NCBI RefSeq assembly: GCF_014203325.1 | Contig: NZ_JACHIV010000001.1 | Span: 3,659,501-3,723,500, forward strand | Reading direction: 5' to 3' | Length of the DNA: 64,000 nucleotides | Source of the DNA: Saccharopolyspora gloriosae | GTDB taxonomy: Bacteria > Actinomycetota > Actinomycetes > Mycobacteriales > Pseudonocardiaceae | Shown: positions 8,751 through 16,827 of the stretch, in pieces | How positions within the stretch are numbered: position 1 is the first letter of the stretch | Layout: each line of letters starts with the position of its first letter | Notes under the pieces: generated by a model | Told to the model about the DNA's origin: nothing | Seen by the model: only the letters and a program-made list of their open reading frames with translations | The model's database searches: none | Program-made: the position numbers and the translations under genes

Positions 8751-10052
8751 GTGACCGAGGAAACTGACGTCGTCGTGGTCGGCGGCGGCATCGCCGGCCT
8801 GATCACCGCTCGCGAGCTCGGCCGCCAAGGCCTGCGCGTCACCGTGCTCGAAGCCCGCGACCGCCTCGGCGGCCGGGTGTGGACCGACCACCGGCTCGGC
8901 CGCGACCTGGAGATCGGCGGGACCTGGCTGCACTGGGTCCAGCCGCACGCGTGGGCCGAAGTCACCCGCTACGGCCTGGACATCACCCGCGGACCGCGCC
9001 CCGAACAGGCCTACTGGCTGGCCGGCGACGAACGCCGCACCGGCACCCTCGACGAGTTCATGGAGCTCATCGACCCGGGCATGCGCCGGTTGCTGGCCGA
9101 CACGATGCAGCGCATTCCCCGGCCGCACGCTCCCCTGTCCGAACCCGGCTTGGAATCCGCCGACGCGTTCAGCGTCCAGGACAAGCTCGACGAACTCGAC
9201 CTGCCCGTCGAGGAGTACCGCGCCAACGAAGCCGCCTGGGTGGGGCACTTCAACGCCCCGCTGACCGACGGCGCGTTCACCAGCGCCCTGCGCTGGACCG
9301 CGGCGACCGCGGGCTCCTGGCACCTGATGCACGAGGCCTCCGCGGTGTTCCGCCTCGTCGGCGGCACCCGCTCGCTCGTCGAGTCGATCGTGGCCGACAC
9401 CGACGCCGACATCCGCACCGGCACCGCCGCGCACCGGATCGAGCACGACGCCGACGGCGCCGTGGTGACCACCTCGGACGGCGGCGCGATCCGCGCGCGC
9501 CGGGTGGTGCTGACCCTGCCGCAGAACATCCTCGGCGAGCTCGACGTCACCCCCGAGCTGTGCGCGGAGAAGCGCGCCGCGACCGAGGAGGGCACCGCCT
9601 CGCGGGGCGTCAAGGTCTGGATTCGGGTGCGCGGGCCGATCAAGCCGTTCTTCGCGTACTCCTCGGCTTCGCACCCGCTTTCCGTGGCGCGCACCGAATT
9701 CCTCGGCGAGGACGACGCCGTGCTGGTGTCCTTCGGCGCCGACTCCAGCCGGATCTCCCCGCACGACACCGCCGCCGTCGCCGACGCGCTGCGCGTCTGG
9801 CGCGACGACCTGGAGGTCCTCGAAGTCACCGGCCACGACTGGATGGCCGACCCGCACTCGCGGGAGACCTGGCTGATGCAACGACCGCAGCAGCTCACCC
9901 GCTACTTCGCCGCCCAGCAGCGCGCCGAAGGCGTCCTGCACTTCGCGGGCAGCGACTACGCCAACGTCTGGGCCGGCTTCATCGACGGAGCGATCGAGAG
10001 CGGCCTGCGCGTGGCCCGCGAGGTCCGCACCGGACTGACCACTTCTCCGTGA
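8751..10052 (+). CDS. Flavin-containing amine oxidase (monoamine oxidase-like)
   Basis: 433 residues, GTG start with GAGGGAG upstream. N-terminal Rossmann motif VVVVGGGIAGLITARELG (residues 7-24), then LEARDRLGGRVW, GGTWLHWVQPH (FAD contact), and a C-terminal FAD-binding segment FAGSDYANVWAGFIDGAIESG. This matches the FAD-dependent amine oxidase/protoporphyrinogen oxidase fold. Such enzymes oxidise amines to imines, releasing H2O2. No SGGCY-type covalent flavin motif is visible near the C-terminus. It is first in an operon with a flavin reductase (41-base gap) and an FMN monooxygenase, pointing to catabolism of an amine or N-heterocycle. No signal peptide. Confidence 0.88.
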   Translation: MTEETDVVVVGGGIAGLITARELGRQGLRVTVLEARDRLGGRVWTDHRLGRDLEIGGTWLHWVQPHAWAEVTRYGLDITRGPRPEQAYWLAGDERRTGTLDEFMELIDPGMRRLLADTMQRIPRPHAPLSEPGLESADAFSVQDKLDELDLPVEEYRANEAAWVGHFNAPLTDGAFTSALRWTAATAGSWHLMHEASAVFRLVGGTRSLVESIVADTDADIRTGTAAHRIEHDADGAVVTTSDGGAIRARRVVLTLPQNILGELDVTPELCAEKRAATEEGTASRGVKVWIRVRGPIKPFFAYSSASHPLSVARTEFLGEDDAVLVSFGADSSRISPHDTAAVADALRVWRDDLEVLEVTGHDWMADPHSRETWLMQRPQQLTRYFAAQQRAEGVLHFAGSDYANVWAGFIDGAIESGLRVAREVRTGLTTSP

Positions 10053-10092
10053 CAGCAGCACAAACCGGTAACCGCCAGGGAGGAACAAGATC

Positions 10093-10596
10093 ATGACACT
10101 GCCGACTGCGACGATCGAGCCCCGTTATTTCCGCGACGTCATCGGTCACCTGCCCACGGGCGTGACCGTCGTGGCCGGGCGCGAGCCCGGCACCGGCTCC
10201 CCCGCCGGGCTCGTCGTCGGCACCTTCCAATCGCTGTCCCTGGACCCGCCGCTGGTCACCTTCAGCGTCGCGGCCACCTCCGGCAGCTGGCCGAAGGTGC
10301 GCGCCGCCCGGCACTTCAGCGCCAGCGTCCTGTCCGACGGCCAGCACGACGTCTGCCACGCGATGTCGAGCAGGGGAGCCGACAAGTTCGCCGCGCTGAA
10401 CTGGCACGAATCCATCGAGGGCAGCCCGCAGATCGCCGGTGCGCACGCGTGGATCGACTGCGCGGTCGTGCAAGAGCTGGAGGGCGGCGACCACGTGATC
10501 GTGGTGGCCGAGGTGCTGCGGCTGCAAGCCGGTGGCGGCCGGCCGCTGATCTTCCACCGCGGTTCCCTCGGCGGCTACCGCGAACCCACCCCGTAG
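10093..10596 (+). CDS. Flavin reductase family protein (FMN:NAD(P)H oxidoreductase)
   Basis: 167 residues, GGGAGG ribosome site 10 bases before ATG. Conserved features of the HpaC/FMN-binding split-barrel family: RDVIGHLPTGVTVV at the N-terminus, FQSLSLDPPLVTFSVA at 45-60, FSASVLSDGQ, DKF and a C-terminal HRGSLGGY. Such proteins supply reduced FMN to a partner monooxygenase. The partner is very likely the FMN-dependent monooxygenase encoded next (70 bases downstream), as in NtaA/NtaB or DszA/DszD systems. Confidence 0.9.
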   Translation: MTLPTATIEPRYFRDVIGHLPTGVTVVAGREPGTGSPAGLVVGTFQSLSLDPPLVTFSVAATSGSWPKVRAARHFSASVLSDGQHDVCHAMSSRGADKFAALNWHESIEGSPQIAGAHAWIDCAVVQELEGGDHVIVVAEVLRLQAGGGRPLIFHRGSLGGYREPTP

Positions 10597-10666
10597 GTGC
10601 TCCGCCGCGGCGCACCGCGGCGCCGAATCCCGCTCCATCCTCCGGTACGTGAACAGGAGTAAGACG

Positions 10667-12082
10667 ATGCTGTCTCGCCGCATGCGGCTGTTCGCCTTCG
10701 AATTCCAGGGCCCGGCGCACCTCTCCGCGGGATTGTGGCGGCACGAGAAGGACCAGGGCCACCGCTACAAGGACGTCCGCTACTGGACCGAGTACGCCCG
10801 GTTGCTCGAACAGGGCCGCTTCGACGGGGTGTTCTTCGCCGACAACGTCGGCTACCACGACGTCTACCAGGGCGGCCCCGCCGCCGCGCTCGCCGATGGA
10901 GCGCAGCTGCCCGCGAACGACCCGGCCCTCGTGCTCTCCGCGATGGCCGCAGCCACCGAGCACCTCGGGTTCGGCCTGACCGGCTCGACGACCTACGAGC
11001 ACCCCTACACGCTGGCCCGCAAGTTCAGCACCCTCGACCACCTCACCGACGGCCGCATCGGCTGGAACCTGGTGACCTCCTACGCCGACAGCGCCGCCCG
11101 CAACATCGGCAACGGCCTGCTGCCCTCCCACGACGAGCGCTACGACGTCGCCGCCGAGCACCTGGAGGTCTGCTACAAGCTCTGGGAGGGCTCCTGGGAC
11201 GACGACGCCGTGGTCCGCGACCGGGAGCGCTGCGTCTACGCCGATCCGTTGCGGGTGCACGACATCGACCACCGGGGCAAGTACTTCACCGTGCCGGGGT
11301 TCTCGTTGTGCGAGCCGTCACCGCAGCGCACCCCGGTGATCTTCCAGGCGGGCGGTTCGTCGAAGGGCCGCGCCCTGGCCGCCGCCCACGCCGAAGGCGT
11401 GTTCGTGAACGCCGTGTCGAAGAAGGCGCTGCGCAGGCAGGTGGACGCGCTGCGCCTGCAGGCGGCGCAGGCGGGCCGCGATCCGCGGTCGGTGCGAGTG
11501 CTGCAGATGCTCAACGTCGTCGTCGCCGAGACCGACGAGCAGGCGCACGCGAAGTACGAGCGCTACCGCGAACTGGTCAGCTACTCCGGTGCGATGGCCC
11601 GCTACAGCGGCTGGACCGCCCTGGACATGTCCCAGTTCGACCCGGACGTGCCGCTGCGGCACGTCAAGACCGAGGCCGGGCAGACCATGGTCGACCTGTT
11701 CTCCAAGATGGACCCGGACCGGGAGTGGACACCGCGCGACATCGCCGAATTCATCGGTATCGGCGGCAGCGGGCCCACCATCGTCGGCTCACCGCGCACC
11801 GTCGCCAAGGAGCTGATCAGCTGGGTCGAGGACTGCGACATCGACGGCTTCAACCTCGGCAACGCCGTGAAGTACCAGGACATCGCGGACTTCATCGAAC
11901 TCGTCGTGCCCGAGCTGCAGCGCCGCGAAGCGATGTGGACCGAGTACGAAGGCCGCACCCTGCGCGAGAAGCTCCACGGGCCCGGCCAGGTGCGCCTCGC
12001 CGACGACCACCCGGGCCGCCGGTACGCCCGCGCCCATGCCGGCGCCGCCGCGGGCGACCGGCTCGAAGTCACACCCGCCTGA
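10667..12082 (+). CDS. FMN-dependent monooxygenase, NtaA/SnaA/DszA family
   Basis: 471 residues. The start is ATG 10667, which has ACAGGAG 8 bases upstream; the GTG at 10649 overlaps that site and is less likely. Family landmarks: MRLFAFEFQGPAHLSAGLW, YWTEYARLLEQGRFDGVFFAD, the LTGSTTYEHPYTLARKFSTLDHLTDGRIGWNLVTSY block, and SPQRTPVIFQAGGSSKGRALAA. These two-component TIM-barrel enzymes hydroxylate or desulfonate/dealkylate substrates such as nitrilotriacetate, dibenzothiophene sulfone or pristinamycin precursors, using FMNH2 from a separate reductase. The reductase gene lies immediately upstream. The substrate is unknown; operon context suggests an amine. Confidence 0.9.
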   Translation: MLSRRMRLFAFEFQGPAHLSAGLWRHEKDQGHRYKDVRYWTEYARLLEQGRFDGVFFADNVGYHDVYQGGPAAALADGAQLPANDPALVLSAMAAATEHLGFGLTGSTTYEHPYTLARKFSTLDHLTDGRIGWNLVTSYADSAARNIGNGLLPSHDERYDVAAEHLEVCYKLWEGSWDDDAVVRDRERCVYADPLRVHDIDHRGKYFTVPGFSLCEPSPQRTPVIFQAGGSSKGRALAAAHAEGVFVNAVSKKALRRQVDALRLQAAQAGRDPRSVRVLQMLNVVVAETDEQAHAKYERYRELVSYSGAMARYSGWTALDMSQFDPDVPLRHVKTEAGQTMVDLFSKMDPDREWTPRDIAEFIGIGGSGPTIVGSPRTVAKELISWVEDCDIDGFNLGNAVKYQDIADFIELVVPELQRREAMWTEYEGRTLREKLHGPGQVRLADDHPGRRYARAHAGAAAGDRLEVTPA

Positions 12083-12153
12083 CCGGCCGGGGCCGCGGCG
12101 GCACCACCACCGCGGCCCCCGCCTCCGCGCCCACGTGCACTTTCGGCCATCGC

Positions 12154-12178
12154 GTCCACTAAGTGAACGCGCCTGTTA
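12154..12178. promoter_or_regulatory. TGAAC-type operator 3 (IclR gene promoter)
   Basis: GTCCACTAAGTGAAC at 12154-12168 followed by GTTAG at 12175. It matches operators 1 and 2 in the left half and TGAACG core, with a weaker right half. Located 67 bases before the regulator start, consistent with autoregulation. Confidence 0.5.
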
Positions 12179-12234
12179 GCCTGTTCGCACGAACGGCTCC
12201 CCCGAATCAGGCGCGATCAGGAGGCGAGAGTCCG

Positions 12235-13029
12235 ATGGGCGACGAGCCCAAGCAGTCGGAGCTGGCCAACAAATCGGTCACCAAAGCAGTGCGGCTGCTC
12301 CGCGAACTGGCCGCCCAACCGCGCACCGGCACCACCGCCACCACGCTCGCGAAAGCGGCCGGGCTGAGCAGGCCCACCGCGTTCCGGCTGCTCTACAGCC
12401 TGGAACAGGGCGGCTTGGTCGACCGCATCGACACCAACTACGTGCTCGGCTGGGAACTCGCCCGCCTCGGCAGGCACGCCGACCCGTACGCCGGTCTCGT
12501 CGCCCACGCCAAGCCCGTGCTGCAGGAACTGGCCGACGAGTTCAACGAAGCCGTGACGCTGTCGATCCCGAACTCCCTCGACGGCCTCGACCTGGTCGCC
12601 GAAGCGGTCGGCTCGCACGTGGTCGGCGTGCTGTCGCGCAACATGGTCGGCGAGCGCTACCCGATGCACGCCAGCTCCACCGGCAAGGTGCTGCTGGCGG
12701 AACGTTCCGCCGACGCCCTGCGCGCGACGCTGCCCGCCAAGCTCGAAGCGTTCACCCCGCAGACCATCACCGACCGCGAAGCGCTGCTCACCGAACTGCA
12801 GCAGGTCGGCGAACAAGGCTTCGCCATCATCGACAACGAACTGGAACCGGAGCTGCTGTCGCTGTCGCGCCCCATCCGCGACAGCGCCGGAACCCTCGTC
12901 GCGATCCTGACGCTCAACGGCCCCCGCAGCCGCTTCGGCCGCGCCCGGATTCCCGAAGCACTCCACCAGATGCAGAGCACGGTAGAACGCCTGGCAGAAC
13001 TGCTCTGGCGCGACGCGGCAAAGCCGTGA
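12235..13029 (+). CDS. IclR-family transcriptional regulator
   Basis: 264 residues, CAGGAGG 10 bases before ATG 12235. Residues 14-75 form the winged helix (SVTKAVRLLRELA, then TTLAKAAGLSRPTAFRLLYSLEQGG). Residues 90-260 are the IclR effector domain, with typical HASSTGKVLLAE, GFAIIDNELEPELLSLSRPI and FGRARIPEALHQM. IclR proteins bind small acids or amine-derived ligands and repress or activate adjacent catabolic operons. The gene follows the flavin monooxygenase operon by 152 bases. Repeated TGAAC operators upstream of ribBA, the amine oxidase, this gene and the enolase-family gene make it the likely regulator of all four. Confidence 0.9.
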   Translation: MGDEPKQSELANKSVTKAVRLLRELAAQPRTGTTATTLAKAAGLSRPTAFRLLYSLEQGGLVDRIDTNYVLGWELARLGRHADPYAGLVAHAKPVLQELADEFNEAVTLSIPNSLDGLDLVAEAVGSHVVGVLSRNMVGERYPMHASSTGKVLLAERSADALRATLPAKLEAFTPQTITDREALLTELQQVGEQGFAIIDNELEPELLSLSRPIRDSAGTLVAILTLNGPRSRFGRARIPEALHQMQSTVERLAELLWRDAAKP

Positions 13030-13045
13030 CCTCCTCCGCCCCGGC

Positions 13046-13175
13046 TGCGTCGTGGTCAGGTGGCGGAACCTCAGGTGGTTCCTGTTGCTGTTCCTTGTCA
13101 GCGGCGAAGCAGCTGCAGCGACCACCAGAGCAAACCGACCCCAGCGGGTTCTCGGGTGCTTCCGCGACTCCGCCG
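13046..13175. repeat. Dispersed repeat, copy 4 (decayed, head-to-head chimera)
   Basis: The first half (13046-13090) resembles the right end of the repeat in minus orientation (GTGGCGGAACCTCAG...TTCCTG). The second half (13094-13160) resembles the left end in plus orientation (CTTGTCAGCGGCGAAGC, GACCACCAGAGCAA, GCGGGTTCTC). The apex and outer stem are absent. Together with operator 4 this fills the 13030-13460 gap; no gene is supported there. Confidence 0.55.
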
Positions 13176-13316
13176 GGTACAGCTCGGCCACGACGGTTGT
13201 GTTCATATTTCGAACGCAGCGACCGAAACCTTGGCAGAGCGGCTACGGCGGAGTGGAGGTTTTCGGCGTGCACCGGTGGAGGTCGACGGAAGAACTCCCG
13301 GACGCAACGCCGCTAA

Positions 13317-13331
13317 CGAACAACCCGTTCA
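13317..13331. promoter_or_regulatory. TGAAC-type operator 4 (enolase-family gene)
   Basis: CGAACAACCCGTTCA is the inverted form of TGAAC-N5-GTTCG, followed by CTAAT as in the mirror image of operator 1 (CTTAAT). It lies about 130 bases before the start at 13461. Confidence 0.45.
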
Positions 13332-13460
13332 CTAATCGGCGGCGATGACCACGCCCTCTCACCGGCCGTAGGATGATCGTTCGACGAAAGCCGACCACCG
13401 CGCCGCACTGCTCGCCGAAGCGGCGTCCGTTTCCGCTTCGCCGTCCAGGTCTGGAGCCGC

Positions 13461-14564
13461 ATGAAGATCCGCGAAATCCACGTCTACGCGCACGACCTGC
13501 CGGTCGCGAACCCGCCGTTCGTCATCGCCAGCAGCACCGTCTGGTCGCTGCAGACGACGCTGGTGCGCCTCGTGGCCGAGGACGGTACCGAAGGCTGGGG
13601 CGAGACCTGTCCCGTCGGCCCCACCTACGCCGAGGCCCACGCCGGGGGCGCCCGCGCCGCGCTGGCCGAGATGGCGCCGGGGCTGATCGGCGCCGACCTG
13701 TGGCCGCTGGCGCTGCACCGCCGGATGGACGCGCTGCTCAACGGCCACCACTACGCGAAGGCGGCCCTCGACATCGCCGCGCACGACCTGATCGGCAAGC
13801 GACTCGGCGTGCGGGTGGCCGAACTCCTGGGCGGCGCGGCGACGGAACGCGTGCCCTCCTACTACTCCTCCGGCGTCGGCGATCCCGACGAGACCGCGCG
13901 GATCGCCGCCGACCGGGTCGCCGAGGGGTATCCGCGGCTTCAGGTGAAGCTCGGCGGGCGTCCGGTGGAGACCGACATCGAGGCCCTGCGCAAGGTCTGG
14001 GAGGCCGTCGGCGGCTCGGGCGTGCGGCTCGCGGCGGACGGGAACCGCAGCTGGAACACGCGCGACGTGCTGCGCCTCAGCCGCGAGTGCGCCGACATCC
14101 CCGTGGTGCTGGAACAGCCCTGCGACAGCGTGGAAGAACTGGCCCGCGTCCGCCCGCAGCTGCAGCACCCGATCTACCTCGACGAAGGCGGCGTCGACCT
14201 GAACACCGTGATCACGGCGGCGGGCACCGGCCTGGTCGACGGGTTCGGCATGAAGGTGACGCGGATCGGCGGCCTGCAGCCGATGCGCGCGTTCCGCGAT
14301 CTGTGCGCCGCGCGGCGGTTGCCGCACAGCTGCGACGACGCCTGGGGCGGGGACGTGATCGCCGCCGCCTGCCTGCACGTCGGCGCCACGGTGCGCCCGG
14401 AGCTCAACGAAGGGGTCTGGATCGCCGCGCCCTACATCGCCGAGCACTACGACCCGCGGGCGGGGATCCGGATCGAGGGCGGCCACATCACCATGCCCAC
14501 CGGACCCGGTCTGGGCGTGACGCCCGACGCCACCCTCTTCGGCGACCCGATCGCCTCCTTCTGA
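13461..14564 (+). CDS. Enolase-superfamily epimerase/dehydratase, hydroxyproline-type (HpbD / cis-3-hydroxyproline dehydratase group)
   Basis: 367 residues, GGAG 6 bases before ATG. Catalytic layout of the MLE/MR group: Lys163 in LQVK, metal ligands Asp193 (AADGNRSW), Glu218 (VVLEQPC), Asp241 (YLDEGG), and Lys265 ([10 protein letters not shown]), the acid/base pair and spacing seen in hydroxyproline betaine 2-epimerase HpbD. Long segments ([53 protein letters not shown]) match what I remember of that subgroup. It probably epimerises or dehydrates proline betaine or hydroxyproline derivatives. Substrate choice between these cannot be settled by eye. The nearby amine oxidase and DHDPS-ALDH fusion would fit a hydroxyproline-type route. 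Confidence 0.82.
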   Translation: MKIREIHVYAHDLPVANPPFVIASSTVWSLQTTLVRLVAEDGTEGWGETCPVGPTYAEAHAGGARAALAEMAPGLIGADLWPLALHRRMDALLNGHHYAKAALDIAAHDLIGKRLGVRVAELLGGAATERVPSYYSSGVGDPDETARIAADRVAEGYPRLQVKLGGRPVETDIEALRKVWEAVGGSGVRLAADGNRSWNTRDVLRLSRECADIPVVLEQPCDSVEELARVRPQLQHPIYLDEGGVDLNTVITAAGTGLVDGFGMKVTRIGGLQPMRAFRDLCAARRLPHSCDDAWGGDVIAAACLHVGATVRPELNEGVWIAAPYIAEHYDPRAGIRIEGGHITMPTGPGLGVTPDATLFGDPIASF

Positions 14565-14609
14565 GCGGGAGTCCCGCGAGGAGAGTCCTCGCGGGACGGG
14601 AACCTCCGA

Positions 14610-15464
14610 TCACTCCGGGGCTCGGGCGGGTTCGTGCAGCCTGCGGACTTCGGCGCGGAGGTCCTTGACCTCCGCCAGCAGCACGTCGAGCACGGGCCGG
14701 TCGTCGTGGCCGCTGTCCTGCCGTTCGTCGGCGATCTGCGTTTCCATCGCGCTGACGGCGACGGCGATGACGAGGTTGAGCACGGTGTAGGTGGTGACCG
14801 CGATGTAGAGGATGAAGAAGATCCACGCCATCGGCTGCTCGTCCATCACCTCCCGCGCCACCTCGGACCAGGCCTCGCCGGTCATCACCTGGAACAGGGT
14901 GAACAGCGAGCTCGCCAGGTCGCCGAAGTACTCCGGGGAGACCGCGCTGAACAGCTTGGTCGCCACCACCGCGGCGACGTAGAGGATCAGCCCGAGCAGC
15001 GCGGCGATCGACGCCATGCCCGGAAGTGCCGAGAGCAGCGCCGAGACCACGCGCCGCATGCTGGGAACGGCGGACACCAGCCGCAGCGCGCGCAGGACCC
15101 GCAACGCGCGCAGCACGCCGAACGCGCCCGAAGTGGCCATCAGCGCCACCCCGACGATCACGGTGTCGAAGCAGTTCCACGGATCGCGGAAGAACGCGGC
15201 CCGGTAGGCGAACAACCGCGCCGCCAGCTCCGCTACGAAAACGACCAGCGCCGTCTGGTCCACCGCTCGCAGCACGTCCCCGTACTGGGCCGACAATCCC
15301 GGGAAGGTCTCGCACCCCAGGGTGATCGCGTTGATCAGGATCACGGCCGTGATCGCTTTCTGGAACGCCGGAGCGTCGACGACGACTCGAACGCGTTCGG
15401 ACAGGCTCACTGCGGACTCCCCCGGTTTCAACTCCGCGCGTCGGACGTGCGCGCGGATCCCCAT
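14610..15464 (-). CDS. Bacterial voltage-gated sodium channel-like ion channel (NavBac type)
   Basis: 284 residues, AAGGA before ATG 15464. One six-helix channel unit: S1 about 36-52, S2 about 70-88, S3 about 99-112, an S4 with Arg119, 122, 125 and 128 every third residue, S5 about 150-172, pore helix FTLFQVMTGEAW (188-199), S6 about 212-240. The filter reads TGEAW where NaChBac has TLESW, so the selectivity Glu is kept but its neighbour is Gly. Residues 258-278 look like a short coiled coil, as in the C-terminal bundle of NavBac tetramers. Membrane protein; monocistronic. Cation selectivity cannot be fixed from sequence alone. Confidence 0.88.
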   Translation of the reverse strand: MGIRAHVRRAELKPGESAVSLSERVRVVVDAPAFQKAITAVILINAITLGCETFPGLSAQYGDVLRAVDQTALVVFVAELAARLFAYRAAFFRDPWNCFDTVIVGVALMATSGAFGVLRALRVLRALRLVSAVPSMRRVVSALLSALPGMASIAALLGLILYVAAVVATKLFSAVSPEYFGDLASSLFTLFQVMTGEAWSEVAREVMDEQPMAWIFFILYIAVTTYTVLNLVIAVAVSAMETQIADERQDSGHDDRPVLDVLLAEVKDLRAEVRRLHEPARAPE

Positions 15465-15611
15465 GAATTCCTTGCGACCACGGAAAGTAGCGCAGGTTAC
15501 GCATAGCGATATCACCTGGTCGCGAGATCACCACGAAAGCTTGATCAGCTTCCGCTTAGGCACCGCGCTGAGCGCGCTGCGTCAAGATCGCCCGAGCCGC
15601 GAGCTCCCCGG

Positions 15612-15636
15612 TGCACCGAGCACAGTGCTCGGTGCA
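15612..15636. promoter_or_regulatory. 25-bp perfect palindrome in the 15465-15791 gap
   Basis: Arms TGCACCGAGCAC (15612-15623) and its exact complement (15625-15636) around a single A. It sits 156 bases after the stop of the GlxA-type regulator gene. It could be a terminator hairpin with a tiny loop or an operator. The 1-base centre favours a dimer-binding DNA site. No gene is supported in the surrounding 320 bases. Confidence 0.5.
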
Positions 15637-15791
15637 TCGGGTGAAGCAGACCGGCGAAGGCCACCCGGTGATCCGCCAGGTCCAGCAGAACGACGTCCAC
15701 GAGCTCAGCGGCTCCGGGGGCGCTCGAAGGCTGAACACGGCCCTGCGGGCAGGAAAGCGCCGAGGTCGCGCCACCCGCTCCAGGACTCGCG

Positions 15792-16742
15792 CTACGCGTC
15801 GAGGAAGGTGCGGCGGTACTGGGTCGGGGAGGTGCCCAGGTTGCGGGTGAAGTGGTGGCGCAGGTTCGCAGCGGAGCCCATGCCGCAGCGCCGCGCGATG
15901 TCCTCGATGGAGTGATCGGTGGCTTCGAGCAGTTCGCGCGCGCTCGCCAGCCGCCGTTCGTGCAGCCAGCGCAACGGGGTCGTGCCGGTGGAGTCGTGGA
16001 AGCGGCGGAGGAGGGTGCGCGTGCTCAGCCCCGCGTGCCGCGCCACGTCGGCGATGGTCAGCGGGGCGTGCAGGTTCTCGACCATCCAGTGCAGCACCGG
16101 CCCGAGCCCGTCGTCGTAGCGCGGGACGGGGGTTTCGATGTACTGCGCTTGCCCGCCGGGGCGGTGGCTCGGCGCGACGAGGCGGCGCGCCAGCCGGTTG
16201 GCCGCTCCCGTGCCCAGGTCGACGCCGACGAGGTGCAGGCACAGGTCGAGGCCGGCGGACCGTCCCGCGCTGGTGAGCACGTCGCCCTCGTCGACGTAGA
16301 GCACCGCCGGGTCGACCCGCACCCGCGGATACCTGCTCGCCAGCGCGTCGGCGTGCAGCCAGTGCGTGGTGGCGCGGCGCCCGTCCAGCAGGCCCGCGGC
16401 GGCGAACGCGAACGCGCCGGTGCACAGCGCCACCATCCTGGCTCCGGCCAGGTGCGCCGCCCGCACCGCGTCCACCAGGCGCGGTTCCGGTTCGGTCCCG
16501 TGGTCGGGCAGCGCGGGCACCACGACGGTGTCCGCGGCGGCCAGGGCGTCGAGCCCGTGCTCGGTCCGCACCTGGAACCCGCCTTGGACGGAGGTGCCGC
16601 CGGGGTCGGCGGCGCAGAGGCGCAGCGAGTACCAGGGGTCGGCGAGGTCGGGCCGGGCGGTGCCGAAGATTTCGCACGCGATGGACAGCTCGTACATCGG
16701 CATGCCGTCCACTACCGCCACAGCGACGGTTCCGGTGGGCAT
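15792..16742 (-). CDS. GlxA-family AraC-type regulator with DJ-1/PfpI domain
   Basis: 316 residues from ATG 16742 (MPTGTVAVAVVDGM). Residues 1-165 form a DJ-1/PfpI-like domain with the nucleophile-elbow segment VALCTGAFAFAAAGLLDG, and residues 205-305 a double helix-turn-helix of the AraC/XylS class (IADVARHAGLSTRTLLRRFHDSTGTTPLRWLHERRL, then IEDIARRCGMGSAANLRHHFTRNLGTSPTQYRRTF). GlxA-type regulators commonly activate divergent genes in response to small metabolites. The MFS transporter starts 85 bases away on the other strand and is its likely target. An upstream in-frame extension to 16790 exists but lacks support. Confidence 0.9.
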   Translation of the reverse strand: MPTGTVAVAVVDGMPMYELSIACEIFGTARPDLADPWYSLRLCAADPGGTSVQGGFQVRTEHGLDALAAADTVVVPALPDHGTEPEPRLVDAVRAAHLAGARMVALCTGAFAFAAAGLLDGRRATTHWLHADALASRYPRVRVDPAVLYVDEGDVLTSAGRSAGLDLCLHLVGVDLGTGAANRLARRLVAPSHRPGGQAQYIETPVPRYDDGLGPVLHWMVENLHAPLTIADVARHAGLSTRTLLRRFHDSTGTTPLRWLHERRLASARELLEATDHSIEDIARRCGMGSAANLRHHFTRNLGTSPTQYRRTFLDA

Positions 16743-16827
16743 GCCGACAGCGTATGTCACGATCTTGACGAAGGTTGTCGACTCTGCCACTCGTGCGCGC
16801 TGCGAGCCCGGCGCAGACTCGGGACTC

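Noticed and set aside
15611-15850. ORFs around 15.6-15.85 kb
   Set aside because: Antisense or shadow frames overlapping the GlxA gene end and the 25-bp palindrome; no start support.
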